A stretch of DNA of 64,000 nucleotides from Isoperla grammatica (Eukaryota > Arthropoda > Insecta > Plecoptera > Perlodidae), in assembly GCA_945910005.1 (NCBI GenBank), contig OX246746.1, forward strand, positions 39,380,579 through 39,444,578. The letters are read 5' to 3'. Each line of letters opens with the position of its first letter. Position 1 is the first letter of the stretch. Positions 1 through 12,700 of the stretch are shown one piece after another. The notes beneath the pieces are model-generated. The model made no database searches. It worked only from the letters and a program-made list of their open reading frames with translations, and was not told the DNA's origin. A program made the position numbers and the translations under genes.

Positions 1-657
1 AAGACAGCGCATGTTTCCTCGCTTGTGAAGGTGACTGTACTTGATAAACCCTGCGCTAAGTCAGTGACATGAGAGCAACTACATGCAACATATAAAGACA
101 ACGCATGTTTCCTCGCTTGTGACGGTGACTGTACTTGATAAACCCTGCGCTAAGTCAGTAACATGAGAGCAACAACATGCAACATATGAAGACAACGCAT
201 GTTTCTTCGCTTGTGAAGGTGACTGTACGTGATAAACCCTGCGCTTAGTCAGTTACATGAAAGCAACTACATGCAACATATGAAGACAGCGCATGTTTCC
301 TCGCTTGTGAAGGTGACTGTACTTGATAAACCCTGCGCTAAGTCAGTGACATGAGAGCAACTACATGCAACATATAAAGACAACGCATGTTTCCTCGCTT
401 GTGACGGTGACTGTACTTGATAAACCCTGCGCTAAGTCAGTGACATGAGAGCAACTACATGCAACATATGAAGACAACGCATGTTTCCTCGCTTGTGAAG
501 GTGACTGTACTTGATAAACCCCGCGCTAAGTCAGTGACATGAGAGCAACCACATGCAACATATGAAGACAACGCATGTTTCCTCGCTTGTGAAGGTGACT
601 GTACTTGATAAACCCTGCGCTAAGTCAGTGACATGAGAGCAACTACATGCAACATAT
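1..657 (+). repeat. Tail of a type A higher-order repeat (A0), 7 monomers
   Basis: Seven monomers precede the first complete type A unit. From about 161 they carry the recurring variant string GTAACATGAGAGCAACAAC, then TTTCTTCGC, GTTACATGAAAGC, GACAGCGC, CCCCGCGCTAAG and CAACCACATG, which also ends copies A1-A3 (about 8,044-8,542 in A1). Position 1 is the second base of a monomer. Unlike A1-A3, this tail lacks the ACATTGCATG variant found near 8,266, so it is a slightly different haplotype. Confidence 0.85.
457..484. other. Inverted repeat (dyad) within the monomer, representative copy
   Basis: ACATGC (457-462) and its exact reverse complement GCATGT (479-484) flank a 16-bp spacer, which itself contains the palindrome CATATG. 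This arrangement is present in most monomers of the window. The four bases after ACATAT in the spacer are the most variable part of the monomer. Short dyads of this kind are known in many centromeric satellites. I see no match to the CENP-B box pattern. A function in chromatin is inference only. Confidence 0.7.
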
Positions 658-2682
658 ATGGACAACGCATGTTTCCTCGCTTGTGACGGTGACTGTACTT
701 AATAAACCCTGCGCTAAGTCAGTGACATGAGAGCAACTACATGCAACATATGAAGACAACGCATGTTTCCTCGCTTGTGACGGTTACTGTACTTGATACA
801 CCCTGCGCTAAGTCAGTGACATGAGAGCAACTACATGCAACATATAAAGACAACGCTTGTTTCCTCGCTTGTGAAGGTGACTGTACTTGATAAACCCTGC
901 GCTAAGTCAGTGACATGAAAGCCACTACATGCAAAATATGAAGACAACGCATGTTTCCTCGCTTGTGACGGTGACTGTACTTGATAAAACCTGCGCTAAG
1001 TCAGTGACATGAGAGCAACTACATGCAACATATGAAGACAACGCATGTTTCCTCGCTTGTGACGGTGACTGTACTTGATAAACCCTGCGCTAAGTCAGTG
1101 ACATGAGAGCAACTACATGCAACATATGAAGACAACGCATGTTTCCTCGCTTGTGATTGTGACTGTACGTAATAAACCCTGCGCTAAGTCAGTGACATGA
1201 GAGCAACTTCATGCAACATATGAAGACAACGAATGTTTCCTCGCTTGTTACGGTGACTGTACTTGATAAACCCTGCGCTAAGTCAGTGACATGAGAGCAA
1301 CTACATGCAACATATGAAGACAACGCATGTTTCCTTGCTTGTGACGGTGACTGTACTTGATAAACCCTGCGCTAAGTCAGTGACATGAGAGCAACTTCAT
1401 GCAACCTATGAAGACAACGCATGTTTCCTCGCTTGTGAAGGTGACTGTACGTGATAAACCCTGCGCTGTGTCAGTGACATGAAAGCAACTACATGCAACA
1501 TATGACGACAGCGCATGTTTCCTCGCTTGTGAAGGTGACTGTACTTGATAAACCCTGCACTAAGTCAGTGACATGAGAGCAACTTTATGCAACATATGAA
1601 GACAACGCATGTTTCCTCGCTTGTGACGGTGACTGTACTTGATAAACCATGCGCTAAGTCAGTGACATGAGAGCAACTACATGCAACATATGAAGACAAC
1701 GCATGTTTCCTCGCTTGTGACGGTGACTGTACTTGATAAACCCTGCGCTAAGTCAGTAACATGAGAGCAACAACATGCAACATAAGAAGACAACGCATGT
1801 TTCTTCGCTTGTGAAGGTGACTGTACGTGATAAACCCTGCGCTAAGTCAGTGACATGAAAGCAACTACATGCAACATATGAAGACAACGCATGTTTACTC
1901 GCTTGTGAAGGTGACTGTACGTGATAAACCCTGCGCTAAGTCAGTGACATAAAAGCAACTACATGCAACATATGAAGACAGCGCATGTTTCCTCGCTTGT
2001 GAAGGTGACTGTACTTGATAAACCCTGCGCTAAGTCAGTGACATGAGAGCAACTACATGCAACATATGAAGACAACGCATGTTTCCTCGCTTGTGACAGT
2101 GACTGTACTTGATAAACCCTGCGCTAAGTCAGTGACCTGAGAGCAACTTAATGCAGCATATGAAGACAACGCATGTTTTCTCGCTTGTGAAGGTGACTGT
2201 ACGTGATAAACCCCGCGCAGAGTCAGTGACATGAGAGCAACTACATTCAACATATGAAGACAACGCATGTTTCCTCGCTTGTGAAGGTGACTGTACTTGA
2301 TAAACCCTGCGCTAAGTCAGTGACATGAGAGCAACTACATGCAACATATGAAAACAACGCATGTTTCCTCACTTGTGACGGTGACTGTACGTGATAAACC
2401 CTGCGTTTAGTCAGTGACATGAGAGCAACTACATGCAACATATTAGAACAACGCATGTTTCCTCGCTTGTGACGGTGACTGTACTTGATAAACCCTGCGC
2501 TAAGTCAGTGACATGAGAGCAACTACATGCAACATATGAAGACAACGCATGTTTCCTCGCTTGTGACGGTGACTGTACTTGATAAACCCTGCGCTAAGTC
2601 AGTGACATGAGAGCAACTACATGCAACATATAAAGACAACGCATGTTTCCTCGCTTGTGAAGGTGACTGTACTTGATAAACC

Positions 2683-2702
2683 CTGCGTTTAATCAGAGCA
2701 AC
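2683..2702 (+). other. Monomer with 9-bp deletion (marker of type A units)
   Basis: The monomer reads GCGTTTAATCAGAGCAAC, whereas the likely parent form at about 26,540-26,565 reads GCGTTTAGTCAGTGACATCAG and then AGC. The missing bases are GTCAGTGAC, which is a palindrome around its central G. The same deletion is at about 17,059 (A3) and 51,570 (A5), and it is absent from B and C blocks. It accounts for the -9 in the A-unit lengths. Confidence 0.9.
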
Positions 2703-4455
2703 TACATGCAACATATGAAGACAACGCATGTTTTCTCGCTTGTGACGGTGACTGTACTTGATAAACCCTGCGCTAAGTCAGTGACATGAGAGCAACTTCA
2801 TGCAACATATGAAGACAACGCATGTTTCCTCGCTTGTGAAGGTGACTGTACTTGATAAACCCTGCGTTTAGTCAGTGACATGAGAGCAACTACATGCAAC
2901 ATATGAAGACAGCGCATGTTTCCTCGCTTTTAAAGGTGACTGTACTTGATAAACCCTGCGCTAAGTCAGTGACATGAGAGCAACTACATGCAACATATAA
3001 AGACAACGCATGTTTCCTCGCTTATGAAGGTGACTGTACTTGATAAACCCCGCGCTAGGTCAGTGACATGAGAGCAACTACATGCAACATATGAAGACAA
3101 CGCATGTTTCCTCGCTTGTGACGGTGACTGTACTTGATAAACCCTGCGCTAAGTCAGTAACATGAGAGCAACAACATGCAACATATGAAGACAACGCATG
3201 TTTCTTCGCTTGTGAAGGTGACTGTACGTGATAAACCCTGCGCTAAGTCAGTTACATGAAAGCAACTACATGCAACATATGAAGACAGCGCATGTTTCCT
3301 CGCTTGTGAAGGTGACTGTACTTGATAAACCCTGCGCTAAGTCAGTGACATGAGAGCAACTACATGCAACATATGAAGACAACGCATGTTTCCTCGCTTG
3401 TGACGGTGACTGTACTTGATAAACCCTGCGCTAAGTCAGTGACATGAGAGCAACTACATGCAACATATGAAGACAACGCATGTTTCCTCGCTTGTGAAGG
3501 TGACTGTACTTGATAAACCCCGCGCTAAGTCAGTGACATGAGAGCAACCACATGCAACATATGAAGACAACGCATGTTTCCTCGCTTGTGAAGGTGACTG
3601 TACTTGATAAACCCTGCGCTAAGTCAGTGACATAAGAGCAACTACATGCAACATAAGAAAACAACGCATGTTTCCGAGCTTGTGAAGGTGACTGTACTTG
3701 ATAAACCCTGCGCTTAGTCAGTGACATGAGAGCAACTACATGCAAAATATGAAGACAACGCATGTTTCCTCGCTTGTGACGGTGACTGTTCTTGATAAAC
3801 CCTGCGCTAAGTCAGTGACATGAGAGCAACTACATTTAACATATGAAGACAACGCATGTTTCCTCGCTTGTGAAGTTGACTGTACTTGATAAACCCTGCG
3901 CTTAGTCAGTGAAATGAGAGCAACTACATGCAACATATATGGACAACTTATGTTTTCTCACTTGTGACGGTGACTGTACTTGATAAACCCTGCGCTAAGT
4001 CAGTGACATGAGAGCAACTACATGCAACATATGAAGACAACGCATGTTTCCTCGCTTGTGACGGTGACTGTACGTGATAAACCCTGCGCTAAGTCAGTGA
4101 CATGAAAGCAACTACATGCAACATATAAAGACAACGCATGTTTCCGAGCTTGTGAAGGTGACTGTACTTGATAAACCCTGCGCTTAGTCAGTGACATGAG
4201 AGCAACCACATGCAACATATGAAGACAACGCATGTTTCCTCGCTTGTGACGGTGACTGTACTTGATAAACCCTGCGCTAAGTCAGTGACATGAGAGCAAC
4301 TACATGCAACATATAAAGACAACGCATGTTTCCTCGCTTGTGAAGGTGACTGTACTTGATAAACCCCGCGCTAGGTCAGTGACATGAGAGCAACTACATG
4401 CAACATATGAAGACAACGCATGTTTCCTCGCTTGTGACGGTGACTGTACTTGATA

Positions 4456-4475
4456 AACCTTGCGCTGTCAGTAAC
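4456..4475 (+). other. 2-bp deletion marker in A1, shared with A2
   Basis: GCGCTGTCAG replaces GCGCTAAGTCAG (bases lost between 4,466 and 4,467). The same change is at 10,574/10,575 in A2. The homologous sites in A3 (~18,836), A5 (~53,066) and ~57,200 are intact, so the deletion arose on the lineage that gave the 6,108-bp tandem pair. Confidence 0.92.
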
Positions 4476-6039
4476 ATGAGAGCAACAACATGCAACATAT
4501 GAAGACAACGCATGTTTCTTCGCTTGTGAAGGTGACTGTACGTGATAAACCCTGCGCTAAGTCAGTTACATGAAAGCAACTGCATGCAACATATGAAGAC
4601 AGCGCATGTTTCCTCGCTTGTGAAGGTGACTGTACTTGATAAACCCTGCGCTAAGTCAGTGACATGAGAGCAACTACATGCAACATATGAAGACAACGCA
4701 TGTTTCCTCGCTTGTGACGGTGACTGTACTTGATAAACCCTGCGCTAAGTCAGTGACATGAGAGCAACTACATGCAACATATGAAGACAACGCATGTTTC
4801 CTCGCTTGTGAAGGTGACTGTACTTGATAAACCCCGCGCTAAGTCAGTGACATGAGAGCAACCACATGCAACATATGAAGACAACGCATGTTTCCTCGCT
4901 TGTGAAGGTGACTGTACTTGATAAACCCTGCGCTAAGTCAGTGACATGAGAGCAACTACATGCAACATATATGGACAACGCATGTTTCCTCGCTTGTGAC
5001 GGTTACTGTACTTGATAAACCCTGCGCTAAGTGAGTGACATGAGAGCAACTACATGCAACATATAAAGACAACGCATGTTTTCTCGCTTGTGAAGGTGAC
5101 TGTACTTGATAAACCCTGCGTTTAGTCAGTGACATCAGAGCAACTACATGGAACATATGAAGACAACGCATGTTTCCTCGCTTGTGAAGGTGACTGTACT
5201 TGATAAACCCTGCGCTAAGTCAGTGACATGAGAGCAACTTCATGCAACATATAAAGACAACGCGTGTTTTCTCGCTTGTGACGGTGACTGTACTTGATAA
5301 ACCCTGCGCTAAGTCAGTGACATGAGAGCAACTACATGCAACATATGAAGACAACGCATGTTTCCTATCTTGTGAAGGTGACTGTACTTGATAAACCCTG
5401 CGCTAAGTCAGTGACATGAGAGCAACTACATGCAACATATAAAGACAACGCATGTTTCCTCGCTTGTGACGGTGACTGTACTTGATAAACCCTGCGCTAA
5501 GTCAGTGACATGAGAGCAACTACATGCAACATATGAAGACAACGCATGTTTCCTCGCTTGTGAAGGTGACTGTACTTGATAAACCCTGCGCTAAGTCAGT
5601 GACATCAGAGCAACTACATGCAACATATGAAGACAACGCATGTTTTCTCGCTTGTGACGGTGACTGTACTTGATAAACCCTGCGCTAAGTCAGTGACATG
5701 AGAGCAACTACATGCAACATATGAAGACAACGCATGTTTCCTCGCTTGTGAAGGTGACTGTACTTGATAAACCCTGCGCTAAGTCAGTGAAATGAGAGCA
5801 ACTACATGCAACATATATGGACAACGCATGTTTTCTCACTTGTGACGGTGACTGTACTTGATAAACCCTGCGCTAAGTCAGTGACATCAGAGCAACTACA
5901 TGCAACATATGAAGACAACGCATGTTTCCTCGCTTGTGAAGGTGACTGTACTTGATAAACCCTGCGTTTAGTCAGTGACATCAGAGCAACTACATGCAAC
6001 ATATTAGGACAACGAATGTTTCCTCGCTTGTTACGGTGA

Positions 6040-6460
6040 CTGTACTTGATAAACCCTGCGCTTAGTCAGTGAAATGAGAGCAACTTCATGCAACATATGA
6101 AGACAACGCATGTTTCCTCGCTTGTGACGGTGACTGTACTTGATAAACCCTGCGCTAAGTCAGTGACATGAGAGCAACTTCATGCAACATATGAAGACAA
6201 CGCATGTTTCCTCGCTTGTGACGGTGACTGTACTTGATAAACCCTGCGCTTAGTCAGTGAAATGAGAGCAACTTCATGCAACATATGAAGACAACGCATG
6301 TTTCCTCGCTTGTGACGGTGACTGTACTTGATAAACCCTGCGCTAAGTCAGTGAAATGAGAGCAACTTCATGCAACATATGAAGACAACGCATGTTTCCT
6401 CGCTTGTGACGGTGACTGTACGTGATAAACCCTGCGCTAAGTCAGTGACATCAGAGCAAC
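6040..6460 (+). repeat. Local 188-bp dimer expansion within A1
   Basis: Monomers carrying GTGAAATGAGAGCAACTTCATG alternate with monomers carrying GTGACATGAGAGCAACTTCATG at 6,060-6,440, making a short run of near-identical 94/188-bp units. The same run is present in A2 (~12,170-12,480), A3 (~20,430-20,740), C1 (~39,430-39,720), C2 (~47,570-47,860) and ~60,310-60,600, with different numbers of the two types. Confidence 0.75.
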
Positions 6461-8895
6461 TACATGCAACATATGAAGACAACGCATGTTTTCTCGCTTG
6501 TGACGGTGACTGTACTTAATAAACCCTGCGCTAAGTCAGTGACATGAGAGCAACTACATGCAACATATGAAGACAACGCAAGTTTCCTCTCTTGTGATGG
6601 TGACTGTACGTGATAAACCCTGCGCTAGGTCAGTGACATGAGAGCAACTACATGCAACATATGAAGACAACGAATGTTTCCTCGCTTGTTACGGTGACTG
6701 TACTTGATAAACCCTGCGCTTAGTCAGTGAAATGAGAGCAACTTCATGCAACATATGAAGACAACGCATGTTTCCTCGCTTGTGACGGTGACTGTACTTG
6801 ATAAACCCTGCGCTAGGTCAGTGACATGAGAGCAACTTCATACAACCTATGAAGACAACGCATGTTTTCTCGCTTGTGAAGGTGACTGTACGTGATAAAC
6901 CCTGCGCTAAATCAGTGACATGAAAGCAACTACATGCAACATATGAAGACAGCGCATGTTTCCTCGCTTTTAAAGGTGACTGAACGTGATAGACCCTGCG
7001 CTAAGTCAGTGACATAAGAGCAACTACATGCAACATATTAGGACAACGCATGTTTCCTCGCTTGTGACAGTGACTGTACTTGATAAACCCTGCGCTAAGT
7101 CAGTGACATGAGAGCAACTACATGCAATATATTAGGACAACGCATGTTTTCTCGCTTGTGACGGTGACTGTACGTGATAAACCATGCGCTAAGTCAGTGG
7201 CATGAAAGCAACTACATGCAACATAAGAAAACAACGCATGTTTCCGAGCTTGTGAAGGTGACTGTACTTGATAAACCCTGCGCTTAGTCAGTGACATGAG
7301 AGCAACTACATGCAAAATATGAAGACAACGCATGTTTCCTCGCTTGTGACGGTGACTGTTCTTGATAAACCCTGCGCTAAGTCAGTGACATGAGAGCAAC
7401 TACATTTAACATATGAAGACAACGCATGTTTCCTCGCTTGTGAAGGTGACTGTACTTGATAAACCCTGCGCTTAGTCAGTGAAATGAGAGCAACTACATG
7501 CAACATATATGGACAACGCATGTTTTCTCACTTGTGACGGTGACTGTACTTGATAAACCCTGCGCTAAGTCAGTGACATGATAGCAACTACATGCAACAT
7601 ATGAAGACAACGCATGTTTCCTCGCTTGTGACGGTGACTGTACGTGATAAACCCTGCGCTAAGTCAGTGACATGAAAGCAACTACATGCAACAAATAAAG
7701 ACAACGCATGTTTCCGAGCTTGTGAAGGTGACTGTACTTGATAAACCCTGCGCTTAGTCAGTGACATGAGAGCAACCACATGCAACATATGAAGACAACG
7801 CATGTTTCCTCGCTTGTGACGGTGACTGTACTTGATAAACCCTGCGCTAAGTCAGTGACATGAGAGCAACTACATGCAACATATAAAGACAACGCATGTT
7901 TCCTCGCTTGTGAAGGTGACTGTACTTGATAAACCCCGCGCTAGGTCAGTGACATGAGAGCAACTACATGCAACATATGAAGACAACGCATGTTTCCTCG
8001 CTTGTGACGGTGACTGTACTTGATAAACCCTGCGCTAAGTCAGTAACATGAGAGCAACAACATGCAACATATGAAGACAACGCATGTTTCTTCGCTTGTG
8101 AAGGTGACTGTACGTGATAAACCCTGCGCTAAGTCAGTTACATGAAAGCAACTACATGCAACATATGAAGACAGCGCATGTTTCCTCGCTTGTGAAGGTG
8201 ACTGTACTTGATAAACCCTGCGCTAAGTCAGTGACATGAGAGCAACTACATGCAACATATAAAGACATTGCATGTTTCCTCGCTTGTGACGGTGCCTGTA
8301 CTTGATAAACCCTGCGCTAAGTCAGTGACATGAGAGCAACTACATGCAACATATGAAGACAACGCATGTTTCCTCGCTTGTGAAGGTGACTGTACTTGAT
8401 AAACCCCGCGCTAAGTCAGTGACATGAGAGCAACTACATGCAACATATGAAGACAACGCATGTTTCCTCGCTTGTGAAGGTGACTGTACTTGATAAACCC
8501 TGCGCTAAGTCAGTGACATGAGAGCAACTACATGCAACATATATGGACAACGCATGTTTCCTCGCTTGTGACGGTGACTGTACTTAATAAACCCTGCGCT
8601 AAGTCAGTGACATGAGAGCAACTACATGCAACATATGAAGACAACGCATGTTTCCTCGCTTGTGACGGTGACTGTACGTGATAAACCCTGCGCTAAGTCA
8701 GTGACATGAGAGCAACTACATGCAACATATTAGGACAACGCATGTTTCCTCGCTTGTGACGGTTACTGTACTTGATACACCCTGCGCTAAGTCAGTGACA
8801 TGAGAGCAACTACATGCAACATATAAAGACAACGCTTGTTTCCTCGCTTGTGAAGGTGACTGTACTTGATAAACCCTGCGCTAAGTCAGTGACAT

Positions 8896-9459
8896 GAAAG
8901 CCACTACATGCAAAATATGAAGACAACGCATGTTTCCTCGCTTGTGACGGTGACTGTACTTGATAAAACCTGCGCTAAGTCAGTGACATGAGAGCAACTA
9001 CATGCAACATATGAAGACAACGCATGTTTCCTCGCTTGTGACGGTGACTGTACTTGATAAACCCTGCGCTAAGTCAGTGACATGAGAGCAACTACATGCA
9101 ACATATGAAGACAACGCATGTTTCCTCGCTTGTGATTGTGACTGTACGTAATAAACCCTGCGCTAAGTCAGTGACATGAAAGCCACTACATGCAAAATAT
9201 GAAGACAACGCATGTTTCCTCGCTTGTGACGGTGACTGTACTTGATAAAACCTGCGCTAAGTCAGTGACATGAGAGCAACTACATGCAACATATGAAGAC
9301 AACGCATGTTTCCTCGCTTGTGACGGTGACTGTACTTGATAAACCCTGCGCTAAGTCAGTGACATGAGAGCAACTACATGCAACATATGAAGACAACGCA
9401 TGTTTCCTCGCTTGTGATTGTGACTGTACGTAATAAACCCTGCGCTAAGTCAGTGACAT
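8896..9459 (+). repeat. Local tandem duplication of three monomers (2 x 282 bp) in A2
   Basis: The run GAAAGCCAC, GATAAAACC, GATTGTGACTGTACGTAAT occurs twice in direct succession, starting at 8,896 and 9,178. A1 (from ~909) and A4 (from ~23,270) have it once. The matching duplication is present in A3 at 15,004 and 15,286, so A2 and A3 share the event. Confidence 0.92.
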
Positions 9460-9734
9460 GAGAGCAACTTCATGCAACATATGAAGACAACGAATGTTTC
9501 CTCGCTTGTTACGGTGACTGTACTTGATAAACCCTGCGCTAAGTCAGTGACATGAGAGCAACTACATGCAACATATGAAGACAACGCATGTTTCCTTGCT
9601 TGTGACGGTGACTGTACTTGATAAACCCTGCGCTAAGTCAGTGACATGAGAGCAACTTCATGCAACCTATGAAGACAACGCATGTTTCCTCGCTTGTGAA
9701 GGTGACTGTACGTGATAAACCCTGCGCTGTGTCA

Positions 9735-9765
9735 GTGACATGAAAGCAACTACATGCAACATAAG
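9735..9765 (+). other. Crossover junction of the 6,108-bp tandem pair
   Basis: To the left, GCTGTGTCAGTGACATGAAAGC matches A1 at ~1,466. To the right, CATAAGAAAACAACGC matches A1 at ~3,651. The switch lies within the shared bases AGCAACTACATGCAACATA. In A3 the left context continues instead to ATATGACGACAGCGC (~15,867), and in A1 the right context is preceded by GACATAAGAGC (~3,630). This is the expected product of an unequal exchange 23 monomers out of step. Confidence 0.88.
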
Positions 9766-12700
9766 AAAACAACGCATGTTTCCGAGCTTGTGAAGGTGAC
9801 TGTACTTGATAAACCCTGCGCTTAGTCAGTGACATGAGAGCAACTACATGCAAAATATGAAGACAACGCATGTTTCCTCGCTTGTGACGGTGACTGTTCT
9901 TGATAAACCCTGCGCTAAGTCAGTGACATGAGAGCAACTACATTTAACATATGAAGACAACGCATGTTTCCTCGCTTGTGAAGGTGACTGTACTTGATAA
10001 ACCCTGCGCTTAGTCAGTGAAATGAGAGCAACTACATGCAACATATATGGACAACTTATGTTTTCTCACTTGTGACGGTGACTGTACTTGATAAACCCTG
10101 CGCTAAGTCAGTGACATGAGAGCAACTACATGCAACATATGAAGACAACGCATGTTTCCTCGCTTGTGACGGTGACTGTACGTGATAAACCCTGCGCTAA
10201 GTCAGTGACATGAAAGCAACTACATGCAACATATAAAGACAACGCATGTTTCCGAGCTTGTGAAGGTGACTGTACTTGATAAACCCTGCGCTTAGTCAGT
10301 GACATGAGAGCAACCACATGCAACATATGAAGACAACGCATGTTTCCTCGCTTGTGACGGTGACTGTACTTGATAATCCCTGCGCTAAGTCAGTGACATG
10401 AGAGCAACTACATGCAACATATAAAGACAACGCATGTTTCCTCGCTTGTGAAGGTGACTGTACTTGATAAACCCCGCGCTAGGTCAGTGACATGAGAGCA
10501 ACTACATGCAACATATGAAGACAACGCATGTTTCCTCGCTTGTGACGGTGACTGTACTTGATAAACCTTGCGCTGTCAGTAACATGAGAGCAACAACATG
10601 CAACATATGAAGACAACGCATGTTTCTTCGCTTGTGAAGGTGACTGTACGTGATAAACCCTGCGCTAAGTCAGTTACATGAAAGCAACTGCATGCAACAT
10701 ATGAAGACAGCGCATGTTTCCTCGCTTGTGAAGGTGACTGTACTTGATAAACCCTGCGCTAAGTCAGTGACATGAGAGCAACTACATGCAACATATGAAG
10801 ACAACGCATGTTTCCTCGCTTGTGACGGTGACTGTACTTGATAAACCCTGCGCTAAGTCAGTGACATGAGAGCAACTACATGCAACATATGAAGACAACG
10901 CATGTTTCCTCGCTTGTGAAGGTGACTGTACTTGATAAACCCCGCGCTAAGTCAGTGACATGAGAGCAACCACATGCAACATATGAAGACAACGCATGTT
11001 TCCTCGCTTGTGAAGGTGACTGTACTTGATAAACCCTGCGCTAAGTCAGTGACATGAGAGCAACTACATGCAACATATATGGACAACGCATGTTTCCTCG
11101 CTTGTGACGGTTACTGTACTTGATAAACCCTGCGCTAAGTGAGTGACATGAGAGCAACTACATGCAACATATAAAGACAACGCATGTTTTCTCGCTTGTG
11201 AAGGTGACTGTACTTGATAAACCCTGCGTTTAGTCAGTGACATCAGAGCAACTACATGGAACATATGAAGACAACGCATGTTTCCTCGCTTGTGAAGGTG
11301 ACTGTACTTGATAAACCCTGCGCTAAGTCAGTGACATGAGAGCAACTTCATGCAACATATAAAGACAACGCGTGTTTTCTCGCTTGTGACGGTGACTGTA
11401 CTTGATAAACCCTGCGCTAAGTCAGTGACATGAGAGCAACTACATGCAACATATGAAGACAACGCATGTTTCCTAGCTTGTGAAGGTGACTGTACTTGAT
11501 AAACCCTGCGCTAAGTCAGTGACATGAGAGCAACTACATGCAACATATAAAGACAACGCATGTTTCCTCGCTTGTGACGGTGACTGTACTTGATAAACCC
11601 TGCGCTAAGTCAGTGACATGAGAGCAACTACATGCAACATATGAAGACAACGCATGTTTCCTCGCTTGTGAAGGTGACTGTACTTGATAAACCCTGCGCT
11701 AAGTCAGTGACATCAGAGCAACTACATGCAACATATGAAGACAACGCATGTTTTCTCGCTTGTGACGGTGACTGTACTTGATAAACCCTGCGCTAAGTCA
11801 GTGACATGAGAGCAACTACATGCAACATATGAAGACAACGCATGTTTCCTCGCTTGTGAAGGTGACTGTACTTGATAAACCCTGCGCTAAGTCAGTGAAA
11901 TGAGAGCAACTACATGCAACATATATGGACAACGCATGTTTTCTCACTTGTGACGGTGACTGTACTTGATAAACCCTGCGCTAAGTCAGTGACATCAGAG
12001 CAACTACATGCAACATATGAAGACAACGCATGTTTCCTCGCTTGTGAAGGTGACTGTACTTGATAAACCCTGCGTTTAGTCAGTGACATCAGAGCAACTA
12101 CATGCAACATATTAGGACAACGAATGTTTCCTCGCTTGTTACGGTGACTGTACTTGATAAACCCTGCGCTTAGTCAGTGAAATGAGAGCAACTTCATGCA
12201 ACATATGAAGACAACGCATGTTTCCTCGCTTGTGACGGTGACTGTACTTGATAAACCCTGCGCTAAGTCAGTGACATGAGAGCAACTTCATGCAACATAT
12301 GAAGACAACGCATGTTTCCTCGCTTGTGACGGTGACTGTACTTGATAAACCCTGCGCTTAGTCAGTGAAATGAGAGCAACTTCATGCAACATATGAAGAC
12401 AACGCATGTTTCCTCGCTTGTGACGGTGACTGTACTTGATAAACCCTGCGCTAAGTCAGTGAAATGAGAGCAACTTCATGCAACATATGAAGACAACGCA
12501 TGTTTCCTCGCTTGTGACGGTGACTGTACGTGATAAACCCTGCGCTAAGTCAGTGACATCAGAGCAACTACATGCAACATATGAAGACAACGCATGTTTT
12601 CTCGCTTGTGACGGTGACTGTACTTAATAAACCCTGCGCTAAGTCAGTGACATGAGAGCAACTACATGCAACATATGAAGACAACGCAAGTTTCCTCTCT

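Larger units (their letters stand above)
658..8542 (+). repeat. Type A higher-order repeat, copy A1 (84 monomers, 7,885 bp)
   Basis: The unit is bounded by the same landmark monomer at 658 and 8,543 (ATGGACAACG start, then GTACTTAATAAACC). The length equals 84x94-11. The -11 is explained by a 9-bp deletion near 2,690 and a 2-bp deletion near 4,466. The landmark order is: GATACACC (~793), GAAAGCCAC (~909), GATTGTGAC (~1,156), GCTGTGTCAG (~1,466), GACCTGAG (~2,134), TTTAATCAGAGC (~2,688), first CATAAGAAAAC (~3,651), GACAACTTATG (~3,943), GTGAAATGAG dimers (6,060-6,440), CTTTTAAAGG (~6,967) and CAACAAATAAAG (~7,690). It lacks one monomer after the landmark: 752-845 fuses the left part of canonical monomer 2 to the right part of monomer 3, as judged against 8,637-8,824. 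Confidence 0.93.
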
